In this document: positions 35,958-45,659 of the stretch, piece by piece
Layout of the letters: each line of letters begins with the position of its first letter
How positions within the stretch are numbered: position 1 is the first letter of the stretch
Assembly (NCBI RefSeq): GCF_928381405.1
Contig: NZ_CAKMSB010000006.1
Location: forward strand, 62,001 to 126,000
DNA length: 64,000 nucleotides
Direction of reading: 5' to 3'
Source: Rothia nasisuis
GTDB taxonomy: Bacteria > Actinomycetota > Actinomycetes > Actinomycetales > Micrococcaceae
Translations under genes and position numbers: made by a program
The notes under the pieces: model-generated
Told to the model about the DNA's origin: nothing
The model's input: only the letters and a program-made list of their open reading frames with translations
The model's database searches: none

Positions 35958-36518
35958 TTACTTGCCTAGGAACTCCAGGTAGGCATCGACGAACTCGTCA
36001 ACGTTCTTCTGCTGCTCGCCGTCGAGCTCTAGCTTGCCGGTTCCCCATGCTTCACCAGGAATGCGGATGCCCAGGCCCTCACCCTCCATCAGGTTCGCAC
36101 GGACGTAGGGCACCAGGTGGCGCAGATGCTCGCGCACAAACTTGCCGTAGGTTGAGTTAGCAGCGGAAGCAACGCCAACCTTCTTGCCGTTGAGAACGGT
36201 GGGAGACTCGTTATCACCGGCGATAACAGCGCGTGAGGCCCAGTCAATCAGGTTCTTGAGACGTGCAGGGTAGGAGCCATTGTACTCGGGGGAGACAAAA
36301 ATCAGGCCTGTTGCCTCGGCAATGTCTGCACGTAGCTGTTGTACGGAGGCAGGAGCGGGGAACTCGGAGTTCTGGCTCAGCATGGGCACGGCAGAGAAAT
36401 CATACACCTCAGCGGCCTGGCCCTTGGCTTCGAGAGCTTCGGTGAGCTGCTCGGCCAGCTGGGTATTGAAAGAACCCTCACGATCGGAGCCTGAGATAAT
36501 GAGTACCTTGGTGGACAC
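35958..36518 (-). CDS. NADPH-dependent FMN reductase family protein
   Basis: 186 residues, flavodoxin-like fold. LIISGSDREGSFNTQLAEQL is the phosphate-binding loop of FMN, and FVSPEYNGSYPARLKNLIDWASR is the signature of NAD(P)H-dependent FMN/quinone/chromate reductases. The GTG at 36518 is preferred because AGGAAA precedes it by 9 bases; an upstream GTG at 36536 lacks one. Probably a soluble quinone or azo-type reductase. Confidence 0.9.
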   Translation of the reverse strand: MSTKVLIISGSDREGSFNTQLAEQLTEALEAKGQAAEVYDFSAVPMLSQNSEFPAPASVQQLRADIAEATGLIFVSPEYNGSYPARLKNLIDWASRAVIAGDNESPTVLNGKKVGVASAANSTYGKFVREHLRHLVPYVRANLMEGEGLGIRIPGEAWGTGKLELDGEQQKNVDEFVDAYLEFLGK

Positions 36519-36608
36519 GGTAGACTTTCCTTTCACGTCTTAATTTTCATAGTAACTATAGAACCAAGATGGTTTACCTTGCAACTACTTTGGGGTCGAA
36601 AAGCAGAG

Positions 36609-36641
36609 AAACCGCCCTCCGGGAGTACCAGAGAGCGGTTT
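36609..36641 (-). terminator. Terminator downstream of tRNA-Pro
   Basis: AAACCGCTCTC pairs with GAGGGCGGTTT (11 bp with one wobble) directly after the tRNA on the minus strand, followed by a pyrimidine-rich TCTCTGCTTTTC. Confidence 0.7.
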
Positions 36642-36646
36642 GAGCT

Positions 36647-36723
36647 TGGTCGGGATGACAGGATTTGAACCTGCGGCCTCGTCGTCCCGAACGACGCGCG
36701 CTACCAAGCTGCGCTACATCCCG
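36647..36723 (-). tRNA. tRNA-Pro (anticodon CGG)
   Basis: Cloverleaf readable on the minus strand: acceptor CGGGATG/CATCCCG, D arm GCGC AGCTTGGTA GCGC, anticodon stem CGTCG/CGACG around TTCGGGA with anticodon CGG, T arm GCAGG TTCAAAT CCTGT. Discriminator A followed by an encoded CCA. Reads Pro codon CCG. Confidence 0.95.
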
Positions 36724-36823
36724 AGAATTGATTTACACCGAGGTGATAACAACCTCTCAAGTATAACGTGCAGCCCCTACCCCTGCAAAACAGGGGTTCA
36801 GCCCACTGGGCTTGCCGGGCGAG

Positions 36824-38668
36824 CTACCCAGGTAGCGTTGAGGAATCCGGTGCGTTGACCCGGTTGTTCTTGTCCCAGGAAGCCACCATACCGGCGAAGC
36901 GGCCGCCGGCCTTTACCAGAGCAGCGGGGGAGCCGTCCTCAACTACCCGGCCAGCAGCGATGACCAGTACCCGGTCTGCCGTCAGCACCGTAGAGAGACG
37001 GTGGGCAATTACCAGTGAGGTGCGCCCGGCCAGCAGGGTTTCTAGGCCGCGCTGCACCAGCTTCTCGGTGGGTATATCCAGCGAGGCGGTGGCCTCATCG
37101 AGAATCAGCACGGCAGGGTCAGCCAAGAAAGCGCGCGCGAAGGAAATGAGCTGCCGCTGACCGGCTGAAACACGCCCGCCGCGCTTGGAGAGATGGGTAT
37201 CAAAGCCCTGTGGCAGGCTTGTGATGAAGTCGTAGGCGCCCACGCGGCGGGCAGCCTCAAAGACCTGTTCGTCCGTGGCACTGGGGTTGCCCAGGCGGAT
37301 GTTATCGGCCACCGAGCCCTTGAAGAGGAAGGCCTCCTGCGTCACCATGACCACTTCACGGTGCAATTGCTCATCAGCTAGATCCCTCACATCCACCCCG
37401 TCCAGGGTGATGGAACCTGCGGTCACGTCATAAAAACGGGCCACCAGTTTAGCGAGGGTTGACTTGCCCGCGCCGGTCTCGCCCACCAGAGCCAGACGCT
37501 GCCCGGCAGGGACCTCAAGGCTCAGTCGGTGAAGGGCAGGGAGCCCTGCCACGTACTCAAAGTCAACACCGTCAAAAACCAGCTCACCGGTGGCCGGTTG
37601 CTTGCGAGCTACAGGGTGCTCAGGCTCAGCCACCTGGGGTTCTTCGGCCAGAAAGCCCGAGACTTTCTCGAGTGCCGACACCGCAGACTGGAACATGTTG
37701 TAGTAGTCAGAGAGCATAAAAATCGGTTCAAAGACGCGGTTGGCATAGATGACAAGCGCGAGCAGGGTACCAGCCTGCATGGTGCCACCCAGAATGGAGT
37801 ACCCGCCGATGATTAGCACAGCGGCCACAAACGTGTTCCCTAGGGCCTGGAGGGAGGGCATGTAGGTGCCGTGAACCTTGATGGACTGCATGGCGCGCAC
37901 GCGGTACTCTTCGGCGGTCTTAGCGTAGGCGGCGCGGGCAGGGGCCTCGGCGCTGAAGGCCTTGACGGCACGGAGACCGGTAAAGGTCTCAGAGAAGCGG
38001 GAGATAATTTTGGCTGAGGCAACGCGCCCGGCCCGGTAGGCCAGCTCCGATTCGCGGCGGAACCAGGAGGTTAACCAGGCTAGCGGCAACATGATGACGA
38101 CGAGGGCCACGCCGGCGCGCCAGTCCATGAGGGTGAGGGCGAGCACGGTAAAAATGATGGCAAGTAGCATGGCGGCCAGCTCGGAAAGCCCGGAGTCAAA
38201 GAACTGGCGGATGGTGTCGAGGTCACTGGTTAATCGTGAAATCACGCGGCCCGAGGTGTAGGTGTCATGGAAGCCTACCGAGAGTTTCTGCGAGTGTTCA
38301 AACATGCGCAGGCGCAGGTTGTAGAGTACCTGCTGCGAAATCTTGTGGGTGAGGAGCACGTTGGCGTAGGTGGCGATGCCGGAAACCGCAGCAGCCGCTG
38401 CATAGGTAATGGTCAGCCAGATGGCGTAGGCGGGGTCGTTGGCTAGCAGAGGTTCGAGAGCATCGTTGATGGCTGTAGAAATCAGCCAGGGCATGGCCGT
38501 GGTCAGGGCAGTGGCCAGGACGACCAAAAAGAGGGTAACGAGAAGCTGGGCGCGAAGAGGGCGCAAGGACTCCTTCAGCAGGGCCAGGGAGCGGCGGCGA
38601 ACCTCACGCGCCTCGTCCTTGCTGAGCGTAATCTTGTCTTCAGACTCGATAATGTTGTTACTTGCCAT
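36824..38668 (-). CDS. ABC exporter half-transporter (permease-ATPase), canonical partner
   Basis: 614 residues: six-helix type I exporter domain (about 30-340) fused to an ATPase domain. Walker A GETGAGKST, signature VSAGQRQ (instead of LSGGQ), Walker B VLILDEATASLD with the catalytic Glu, switch IAHRLST. It follows the second half-transporter by 3 bases, so the pair should form a heterodimer. Likely exports a drug, peptide or lipid. Confidence 0.92.
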   Translation of the reverse strand: MASNNIIESEDKITLSKDEAREVRRRSLALLKESLRPLRAQLLVTLFLVVLATALTTAMPWLISTAINDALEPLLANDPAYAIWLTITYAAAAAVSGIATYANVLLTHKISQQVLYNLRLRMFEHSQKLSVGFHDTYTSGRVISRLTSDLDTIRQFFDSGLSELAAMLLAIIFTVLALTLMDWRAGVALVVIMLPLAWLTSWFRRESELAYRAGRVASAKIISRFSETFTGLRAVKAFSAEAPARAAYAKTAEEYRVRAMQSIKVHGTYMPSLQALGNTFVAAVLIIGGYSILGGTMQAGTLLALVIYANRVFEPIFMLSDYYNMFQSAVSALEKVSGFLAEEPQVAEPEHPVARKQPATGELVFDGVDFEYVAGLPALHRLSLEVPAGQRLALVGETGAGKSTLAKLVARFYDVTAGSITLDGVDVRDLADEQLHREVVMVTQEAFLFKGSVADNIRLGNPSATDEQVFEAARRVGAYDFITSLPQGFDTHLSKRGGRVSAGQRQLISFARAFLADPAVLILDEATASLDIPTEKLVQRGLETLLAGRTSLVIAHRLSTVLTADRVLVIAAGRVVEDGSPAALVKAGGRFAGMVASWDKNNRVNAPDSSTLPG

Positions 38669-38671
38669 GGG

Positions 38672-40501
38672 CTATTTTTCTTGCCTGCCCGGGAGTGAGG
38701 TCGCTGCACTCATCAGATCTCTGTAGGCGGGGTGGGTGAGTAAGTCGCTGTGTCTGCCCACCGCAACTACCCCGCCGTCTGCGATCAGGGCCACCCGGTC
38801 AGCCAGGGCTACGGTGGAAGGGCGGTGAGCAGTCAGCAGGGTGGTGGTTGCGGTGAGTTCACTCTTGAGCTGTGCCAGCACCTGCTCTTCGGTATCTACA
38901 TCAAGTGCAGAAAGAGGGTCATCGAGGAGTAGGACGGCCGGTTGGGCAGCGATAGCTCGGGCCAGTGAGAGGCGCTGGCGCTGGCCACCGGAGAGGCTCA
39001 TACCTTCTTCACCAATCACGGTATCGAGACCCTCCGGGAGGTCGTACACATAGTTTGCTGCCGCCACGTTCAGAGCCCGGGCCACCAGGGCGTCCAGCTC
39101 TTCTGCGGTGTAGCGACTACGGTTGACACCGAGCAGGACGTTCTCCCGCACCGAGTCCGAAAACAGCAGGGGATCTTCAAAGGCGATAGCCACCTGCCCC
39201 CGCAGTTCGGGGAGGGAGAAGTCTTGAATATCGCGACCGCCCAGTGCAATGGTACCCTCCGTTGGCTCGTAGAGCCGCTGCACCAGCTGTAGAACCGTGG
39301 ACTTGCCTGACCCCGTTGAGCCAACCAGTGCAATAATCTCGCCGGGGTGTACATCAAGAGTGAAGTCTACGAGAACCGGTTTCTCCTCAAGGCTATAGGA
39401 GAAATGAACCTGCCTGAAGGTCAGCGGTGCGGCATCGTCCCTGCGAACGGCAGGGGCGCGGGTGAGGCTCACATCTTCCCCCGCCGGCCCCACCATGACC
39501 TGCCGGTGGCGGTCCAGAGAGACCGAAGCTGCCAGGTACATGGAAAGCAGCATGCCTGAGCGCTCCACCTGGGTAAAAAGAAGGGTGGCGGTCGCAAAGA
39601 AGCTGGTGAGGGCACCCACGGTCAGCTGCCCTAACGAAACCAAATTCAGGCCCCAGATGAGGGCGGCACAGAGGGTGGCGCCGCTCATCAGGGCGGTTTG
39701 CATGCGGACAGCACCCATGGCCCTGCCGCGCTCTATTTCAAGGTCGCGCAGCTCGGCAGCCTCGCTGGTGAAACCTCTCAGGGCATGCGGTCCGCGGCCT
39801 AGGGCTTTGAGCACTCGAAGGCCCTGCACTGACTCTTCAACGGTGGTAGCCATATCGCCGGTCTTTTCTTGAGCAGCTCGGGTGAGGGCGCGAAAACGAG
39901 TCACGAAGCGCCAGATACAGAAGAAGGTAATAGGCAGGGCCGCGAGAAAAAGCAGGCCGAGCTGCCAGGCGCCATTAAACATGTACAGAGTTCCAAGCGT
40001 AACCTGCACGGCTACGGTAATCACCTGAATCAGACCAAATGCCGTCCAGCGGCGTATCGTGCTCAAGTCACCCATGGCACGGGTCAATAGCTGCCCCGAA
40101 GGCCACCGGTCATGGAAGCTGACCGGGAACCGCAGTAGGCGGTCAAACAGGTCAATACGCATGGTGTTTTCTACGGTGGAGGCCGGTTCAAGAACCAGCT
40201 GGCGGCGCAGAAAGAAGAGGGCTGCCTGCACGATTCCCAGCGCAAAAACCAGCCCTCCGCCGGCCCAGACCGTACCGGTAGTGGGGGAATCGGTGAGCAT
40301 AGCATCCACAATCCAGCCCAGAACCTGGGGGATGGAGATTGCGATGACTGCGGCGGCCAGGGATACTAGGAGTCCGGCAACCCAGCGGCCGCGAATGGGC
40401 TTTGAGTACGTCCAGAGGGTCACATCGTGCTCGGTGCGAGGCCCGTGGGGTACTGGGGCAGGGGTTGGGAGAGGGCGAACGCGTAACAGTCTAGAAGCCA
40501 C
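38672..40501 (-). CDS. ABC exporter half-transporter (permease-ATPase), partner with altered Walker B
   Basis: 609 residues, same plan. Walker A GSTGSGKST, full signature LSGGQRQRLSLARA, but Walker B reads VLLLDDPLSALD, where Asp replaces the catalytic Glu; switch TAHRPST. This is the pattern of heterodimeric exporters with one degenerate ATP site (as in BmrC/BmrD and TM287/288). The GTG at 40501 is used; the start is weakly marked. It follows a metallophosphoesterase gene by 16 bases. Confidence 0.9.
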   Translation of the reverse strand: MASRLLRVRPLPTPAPVPHGPRTEHDVTLWTYSKPIRGRWVAGLLVSLAAAVIAISIPQVLGWIVDAMLTDSPTTGTVWAGGGLVFALGIVQAALFFLRRQLVLEPASTVENTMRIDLFDRLLRFPVSFHDRWPSGQLLTRAMGDLSTIRRWTAFGLIQVITVAVQVTLGTLYMFNGAWQLGLLFLAALPITFFCIWRFVTRFRALTRAAQEKTGDMATTVEESVQGLRVLKALGRGPHALRGFTSEAAELRDLEIERGRAMGAVRMQTALMSGATLCAALIWGLNLVSLGQLTVGALTSFFATATLLFTQVERSGMLLSMYLAASVSLDRHRQVMVGPAGEDVSLTRAPAVRRDDAAPLTFRQVHFSYSLEEKPVLVDFTLDVHPGEIIALVGSTGSGKSTVLQLVQRLYEPTEGTIALGGRDIQDFSLPELRGQVAIAFEDPLLFSDSVRENVLLGVNRSRYTAEELDALVARALNVAAANYVYDLPEGLDTVIGEEGMSLSGGQRQRLSLARAIAAQPAVLLLDDPLSALDVDTEEQVLAQLKSELTATTTLLTAHRPSTVALADRVALIADGGVVAVGRHSDLLTHPAYRDLMSAATSLPGRQEK

Positions 40502-40517
40502 AGTAATAACCGGGGGC

Positions 40518-41489
40518 CTACGCTCGTAATGGTCGGTCTGCTGCCGTCAGCGTGACCAGTACGGCCTCGGGTGGGCAGAAGAGACGCACCTGCGCAAAAC
40601 GGGAGGTGCCTAGCCCAGCCGAGACCTGTACGGGAACGTCCTGCTGTAAACTCACGCCCTTGGCCCGTGCCGGTGGCAGGTCACAGTTAGAAACCAGCGC
40701 GTGCCCACCCGGTAGGCAAATTTGCCCGCCATGCGTGTGACCGGCAAAGATAGCCTGGGCACCATCACTGACAAAGCGATTTAGGGTGCGCAGGTAGGGG
40801 GCATGGCAAATGCCCAGCCGGACGCTCGGGCTCGGTTCCGGGTCAAAAGCGGTGGGAGCGAAACCGGGGTGGCGGTCATACTCCAGGTGGGGGTCATCCA
40901 CGCCAGAGAACTCCATACGTAAACCCTTGAGCGTGAGTGTGTCGAAGCGGTTGATGAGGCCGAGCCAGCCGCGTGCGTCGAAGGCATCGTGCATGGCCTG
41001 AGTGGGCAGCTCAGCCCGGGTCTGGGCGTTAGCCTCGCCCCCCGTGTTCTTCTTCCACAGGTAGCGGGCCGGGTTCTTCATGACAGGCGCAAAATAGCAG
41101 TTAGAACCCGGAACGTAGACGCCCGGAAAATCCAGAAGCGGATCAAGAGCCTGCAACAGAGAGGGCAACCCACTCATATGTGACAGGTTATCACCGGTAT
41201 TAATAATCAGGTCAGGCTCCAACTGTGTCAGTGAACGCATGAACTCAATCTTTGTTTTCTGGCCCGGAATCATGTGCATATCACTGATATGCAGAACCCT
41301 AAAATCAGGTGCCCCTACTGGGAGCACAGGCAAAGTCTCGTGGCGTACCTGAAAGTTGTTGAGCTCAACGTAGCGGGCATAAGCAACCGTGGCAGCCCCG
41401 GCAACAGTACCCGCCGCTAAAACTGCCGAGGCCGTTTTGGCCAGGGTACCGGCCGAGGCTACCAGGCCATCAGAATTTAAAGAAGCCAT
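40518..41489 (-). CDS. Membrane-anchored metallophosphoesterase
   Basis: 323 residues. An N-terminal hydrophobic stretch (about 12-38) suggests a signal anchor. The calcineurin-like metal motifs are DMH (HISDMHMIP), GDN (INTGDN), GSNCY in place of GNHE, and a C-terminal FAGHTHGGQICLP. This set matches the YkuE-like subgroup. The gene lies 21 bases after the penicillin-binding protein gene on the same strand, a pairing typical of Micrococcales, so a cell-envelope role is plausible. Confidence 0.9.
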   Translation of the reverse strand: MASLNSDGLVASAGTLAKTASAVLAAGTVAGAATVAYARYVELNNFQVRHETLPVLPVGAPDFRVLHISDMHMIPGQKTKIEFMRSLTQLEPDLIINTGDNLSHMSGLPSLLQALDPLLDFPGVYVPGSNCYFAPVMKNPARYLWKKNTGGEANAQTRAELPTQAMHDAFDARGWLGLINRFDTLTLKGLRMEFSGVDDPHLEYDRHPGFAPTAFDPEPSPSVRLGICHAPYLRTLNRFVSDGAQAIFAGHTHGGQICLPGGHALVSNCDLPPARAKGVSLQQDVPVQVSAGLGTSRFAQVRLFCPPEAVLVTLTAADRPLRA

Positions 41490-41510
41490 GAAACTCTTTC
41501 TTACCGGTTT

Positions 41511-43640
41511 TTACTGGCCTGTGCCCAGCACCGTGCCCGAGGGCTCATCGAACTTATCGGTATTAAAGTTCTTAGCCTGTGACTGCATAAAACGCTGCCA
41601 CTGGGCACCCGCGTAGGTTGCACCGTCCACGTAGTCCAGGGTACGGCCGTTGATGGAGAGGTTATTGAGGGAACGGGAGGTGTTCTCAACATTGCCCACC
41701 CATGAAGCGGTGGAGAGGCCGCGGGTGTAGCCCACCATCCAGGTCTGGGTGGAATTGTTGGTGGTACCGGTCTTGGCAGCAGAAGCGTCGCTGAGCCCGA
41801 TACCGCGCTGGTAGCCAGAACCATCCACCAGCACCTGCTTGAGCACGTAGCTCACCCCGTTAGCGACCTCCTCATCTAGCACACGCTCGCAGGAGGACTG
41901 GTAGGTCTTTACCTCGGTGTCGCCCTGAGACACCTTTTCCAGGGAGAGAGGTTCACAGTAGGTGCCACCAGAGGCAAAAGTAGCGTAAGCAGAGGCCATA
42001 ATCAGCGGGGTCGTACCCTGGTCCCAACCACCGAGCAGATAGGAGGGGCGGGAGAGGGTGTAGGGGTCGCCGCCCATGCCGTCAGTGATACGCAGCTGGG
42101 CCCGCAAATCGTTAATATCGCAGGCGTCGGTCTCCGAAGCCATCTTGACGGCGTAGGAGTTGATGGAGTTCTTCAGGCCGTAAGCCACAGTGCCCCACCC
42201 CCGGCTACCACCCTCGGCGTTATCGAAAGAAAAGCCCTCCGCATCTTCAGAAAGCACGTGACCGCCCTCAAGGCAGCGGGCAGGCCAGGGGAAGGACTTG
42301 GGGTAGCTGATGGAGGTGCCGTCAATAGTGGCATTAACGCCTTTACCGTCCTTAATCCACTGAGCCAGAAGCACAGCCTTGAAGGTCGAACCGGGCTGGA
42401 AACCGGCGGTACCACCGTGTGATACCCCCACGTTGTAGTTGTAGAAGTTCGCCGCGAAATCTGTCTCTTCAGAGTTGCCGTAGTCAGAGTTCTGGGCCAT
42501 AGCAATAATCTTGCCGGAGCCGGGGGCAACAGATACCAGTGAAGCGCTGACACGGTCAGGGTTGTTGTCTGAAGGCTGGGTCGCCTCGACCTGCTCCTTG
42601 GCGGCCTCTTGCGCGTCGGTGTCGACAGTGGTCACAATCTTGTAACCACCGCGATAGAGGGCATTGGCGCGGTCGTCCTCGGTGGCACCGAAGGTCTCAT
42701 CGTTCAGGAAGTCAGTGACGGCGTAGTAGCAGAAGTGCGCAAAGTCTCCAGCCGTTGAGCACCCCATGGGGGTGGTGTGAATATCGAGCTCTATCTCTTC
42801 ATTCAGAGCGTTCGAGTACTCTTCTTCGGTAATTTTTCCATCACGAAGCATGGTGCCGAGCACCACGTCACGGCGCTCCTTGGCGAGCTGGGGGTTTACG
42901 TCAGGGCGATACATGTTGGGTGAAACCACCATGCCCGCGAGAAGAGCCGACTGGGCGACACTGAGCTCGGAGGCCTTGATGCCCCAGTAGTAGTAGGCCG
43001 CAGCTTCTACGCCGTAGTTGGTGCCCCCCAGGTTGATGACGTTCAGGTACCCCTCAAGCACCTCGTCTTTGGTCATGTTCTGCTCAACAGAAATAGCCAG
43101 CTTGATTTCCTTGATTTTATCGAGGTAACCCTTGCTAGCGCCCATGGTGCTGGCTTCTTCACCTGACTGTTCAGCCGCGTCGAACAGGAGGTTGTTCACG
43201 TACTGCTGGGTCAGCGTTGATGCACCCTGACGGTTGTTAGGGTTGATGACGTTGTTAATCAGCGCACGGGCAATACCCATAGGCGAGACGGCACCGTGTT
43301 CGTAAAAGTTACGATCCTCAGACGAGAGGATTGCATCCTTCATGTTCTCAGAAATCTGATCGAGGGGTACCTCGGTGCGGTTCTGGGCGTAGTAGGAGGC
43401 AAGCTCGGTCTCACCGTCAGATGCATAAATCACGGACGGCTGCGAGAGCGGGCCATTGCTTAAGGTGGCAGGAAGACTCTTGAACCAGCTCATAGATGCG
43501 TTAGCAGTGGCGCTGAGAGCTGTGGTCGGTGGTACCAGAATCAGTGCCGCTATAAAACCGGCGATGATGCTCAGCGCTATAAACTGAACCAAATCACCGG
43601 GGGTGCGGCGCCGTGTGCGAACATTCTTTGAAGAAGCCAT
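41511..43640 (-). CDS. Class A penicillin-binding protein (transglycosylase/transpeptidase)
   Basis: 709 residues. One N-terminal membrane helix (IALSIIAGFIAALILVPP), a GT51 transglycosylase domain (ILSSEDRNFYEHGAVSPMG, ASTLTQQYVNNLL), then a transpeptidase domain with SxxK in PGSTFKAVL, SxN in KNSINSYAV and KTG in AAKTGTTNNSTQTW. Polymerises and crosslinks peptidoglycan outside the membrane. First gene of a probable leftward operon with the metallophosphoesterase. Confidence 0.96.
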   Translation of the reverse strand: MASSKNVRTRRRTPGDLVQFIALSIIAGFIAALILVPPTTALSATANASMSWFKSLPATLSNGPLSQPSVIYASDGETELASYYAQNRTEVPLDQISENMKDAILSSEDRNFYEHGAVSPMGIARALINNVINPNNRQGASTLTQQYVNNLLFDAAEQSGEEASTMGASKGYLDKIKEIKLAISVEQNMTKDEVLEGYLNVINLGGTNYGVEAAAYYYWGIKASELSVAQSALLAGMVVSPNMYRPDVNPQLAKERRDVVLGTMLRDGKITEEEYSNALNEEIELDIHTTPMGCSTAGDFAHFCYYAVTDFLNDETFGATEDDRANALYRGGYKIVTTVDTDAQEAAKEQVEATQPSDNNPDRVSASLVSVAPGSGKIIAMAQNSDYGNSEETDFAANFYNYNVGVSHGGTAGFQPGSTFKAVLLAQWIKDGKGVNATIDGTSISYPKSFPWPARCLEGGHVLSEDAEGFSFDNAEGGSRGWGTVAYGLKNSINSYAVKMASETDACDINDLRAQLRITDGMGGDPYTLSRPSYLLGGWDQGTTPLIMASAYATFASGGTYCEPLSLEKVSQGDTEVKTYQSSCERVLDEEVANGVSYVLKQVLVDGSGYQRGIGLSDASAAKTGTTNNSTQTWMVGYTRGLSTASWVGNVENTSRSLNNLSINGRTLDYVDGATYAGAQWQRFMQSQAKNFNTDKFDEPSGTVLGTGQ

Positions 43641-43761
43641 TGCAACAGTTTATCGGTTTGGGCTGAAAAGCGCACCGGAGAGCACGTCACAGCCGCCAAA
43701 GAATCGGCTGAGAATGCCGCCAATATCGCCTTTTGCACCCCGGTGGTCTAGGCTTGATGCT

Positions 43762-43965
43762 ATGGAAAAATGGGAATACGCAACAGTGCCCCTGATGATT
43801 CACGCAACCAAGCAGATCCTCGATAACTGGGGTGAAGACGGTTGGGAGCTCGTAACCGTGCTCCCCGGTGCGCCCGCACCAACAGGTGCCACCCCCGCCG
43901 GGAACATGGTTGCTCCTACTCAGGGTAATCCGATAGCCTACTTCAAACGTAAGAAGGCTCTCTAA
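43762..43965 (+). CDS. DUF4177 family protein
   Basis: 67 residues: MEKWEYATVPLMIH followed by LDNWGEDGWELVTVLPG, the DUF4177 core. The ATG at 43762 is used; the longer ORF to 43603 overlaps the divergent PBP gene. Small soluble protein of unknown function, conserved between the PBP and RidA genes in Micrococcaceae as far as I recall. Confidence 0.87.
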   Translation: MEKWEYATVPLMIHATKQILDNWGEDGWELVTVLPGAPAPTGATPAGNMVAPTQGNPIAYFKRKKAL

Positions 43966-44063
43966 ACATATCGCATCGCCGGGTTCACGCAACACACAGG
44001 TTGCGGGGCCCGGTTTTGCGCCCCACCGCCGATATCTTCTGCACAGTTTGAGGAAGGTGCACC

Positions 44064-44540
44064 GTGTCAAAGATTGAAGACCGTATTAAAGAACTCGGTT
44101 ACGAGTTACCTGAACTGGCGGCACCCGTTGCTGCCTATGTGCCCGCTGTTACCAGTGGTAACTACGTCTACACGTCCGGGCAACTGCCCTTCGTCAAGGG
44201 TGAGCTACCGGCTACCGGTAAAGTTTCAAGCTCGGGAGGAGAGGGCTTCGTTGACCCTGAGACCGCCCAGAAGCTAGCCGGACTTTCTGCGCTGAATGCG
44301 CTGGCGGCTGTCAAGTCAGTCATCGGTGACCTGGATCGTGTCACCCGCGTGGTCAAGGTTGTGGGCTTCGTATCTTCTGACCCCGCGTTTACAGCCCAGC
44401 CGGGGGTCATTAATGGGGCTTCCCTGCTTCTGGGTGATATCTTCGGTGACGCTGGCGTTCACGCCCGGTCCGCGGTTGGTGTACCCGTGCTACCGCTGGA
44501 CTCACCGGTAGAAGTCGAAATTATTGTGGAATATGTCTAG
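44064..44540 (+). CDS. RidA family protein
   Basis: 158 residues; YjgF/YER057c/UK114 family, which hydrolyses reactive enamine/imine intermediates. Matching segments: YVYTSGQLPFVKGEL, ALNALAAVKSVIGDLDRVTRVVKVVGFV and the C-terminal HARSAVGVPVLPLDSPVEVEII with the substrate-binding Arg. GTG start with GAGGAAGG upstream. It overlaps the NUDIX gene by 8 bases. Confidence 0.9.
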   Translation: MSKIEDRIKELGYELPELAAPVAAYVPAVTSGNYVYTSGQLPFVKGELPATGKVSSSGGEGFVDPETAQKLAGLSALNALAAVKSVIGDLDRVTRVVKVVGFVSSDPAFTAQPGVINGASLLLGDIFGDAGVHARSAVGVPVLPLDSPVEVEIIVEYV

Positions 44541-45501
44541 CCAACCTCTATATACCGGTGCTCTCAAACGAGTGCCGCCACCGGCGTCCGTGCCCTCAGC
44601 TCCGCGGCCTGCCACCGCCAACTTGCCGGTTATTAAAACCCACCCCATCCCAGCCCACCAGCAGGAGTGTGCTTTGACCTGGCTTGAAGAGGGTCAGGGA
44701 ACTCTTCGCCCGGCCAAGCCGGCAGCTGCCGTGGTCTTTGTGCGCGACGGCGCGAACGGGGTAGAGACCTATATGACTTACCGGGTTAAATCTCCGATGG
44801 GTCGCATAGCCTTCCCAGGCGGTCTGGGTGTAGCTGAGGACGCCGCCCCCGTGGGCTGGGTTGGCCCTACCGGTGAATACTGGGCGCAGGCCTTTGCTGA
44901 GGATAATCTCGGAGCGGCGGCCGCTACAGTCGTCACCGCCACCCGTGAAGTTTTTGAGGAAACCGGTGTGCTTTTGGCAGGCGACCGAGAGTCTTCGACG
45001 ATTGAGCTGACCAGCGGCCACGAGTGCATGGTGTCGCGTCAGGCGGTTGCACAACAAGATAAAACCTTCGCCGACTACCTTGATCGACGTGGCCTAAAGA
45101 TTCGGGCTGACCTGCTAAAGCCCCTGGCTCGCTGGCAGTCTCCCGGCTACTTTCATAAACGTTACGACGTGCATTACTTCACCTGTGCCGTGCCAGTGGG
45201 CCAGAGCCCGACCCTTCTCAAGGACAAGGGCGTGTGGGGAAGCTGGGTGAGCCCGCGCGAGCTGGTGGCTGATACGGCCAGCACTGCCCTGGGTGACGAA
45301 ATCGGCCAGCCCGATACCGTGGGTGTGCCCCTGTGTGAGCTGGTGACTCCCGGCGTCATGTACCTGCTGGAGCAGCTAGCTGCCGCCTCAGGTGCGGTGG
45401 CCTTCTTGAGCAAGCGTCGTCAGGTTTCTCTGTACAGGCCTGAGGTAAGGCAAGACGCTTCAGGCACCTGCTACCTGGCTATTCAGGAGAAGAAGGTCTA
45501 G
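44533..45501 (+). CDS. NUDIX hydrolase
   Basis: 322 residues, much longer than a minimal NUDIX domain. After a Pro-rich N-terminus, AAVVFVRDG and RIAFPGGLG begin the domain and the box ends REVFEETGVLL; a 25-30 residue insertion lies between the Gly-rich part and the REvxEE part. Similar to the NUDT19/RppH-unrelated long actinobacterial group; substrate unknown. The ATG at 44533 is preferred over TTG at 44524. Coupled to RidA. Confidence 0.85.
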   Translation: MSSQPLYTGALKRVPPPASVPSAPRPATANLPVIKTHPIPAHQQECALTWLEEGQGTLRPAKPAAAVVFVRDGANGVETYMTYRVKSPMGRIAFPGGLGVAEDAAPVGWVGPTGEYWAQAFAEDNLGAAAATVVTATREVFEETGVLLAGDRESSTIELTSGHECMVSRQAVAQQDKTFADYLDRRGLKIRADLLKPLARWQSPGYFHKRYDVHYFTCAVPVGQSPTLLKDKGVWGSWVSPRELVADTASTALGDEIGQPDTVGVPLCELVTPGVMYLLEQLAAASGAVAFLSKRRQVSLYRPEVRQDASGTCYLAIQEKKV

Positions 45502-45586
45502 CCGCCCCGCAGCTACTAGCCCCCCCCCGACGTCCTTGCACGCTCAACCTGAGGCCTCTGCTTCACTCGCCTCGGCCAGGGCACAC

Positions 45587-45625
45587 AAAACCGGGTGGCC
45601 AGTCTCAACTGGCCACCCGGTTTTT
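45587..45625. terminator. Bidirectional rho-independent terminator
   Basis: AAAACCGGGTGGCCAGT and its perfect complement around CTCA, ending in TTTTT, between the convergent NUDIX and Crp genes. Confidence 0.93.
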
Positions 45626-45659
45626 CAGTGAAGGCGGACGCTCGTGCCAGCTGGTGCGC

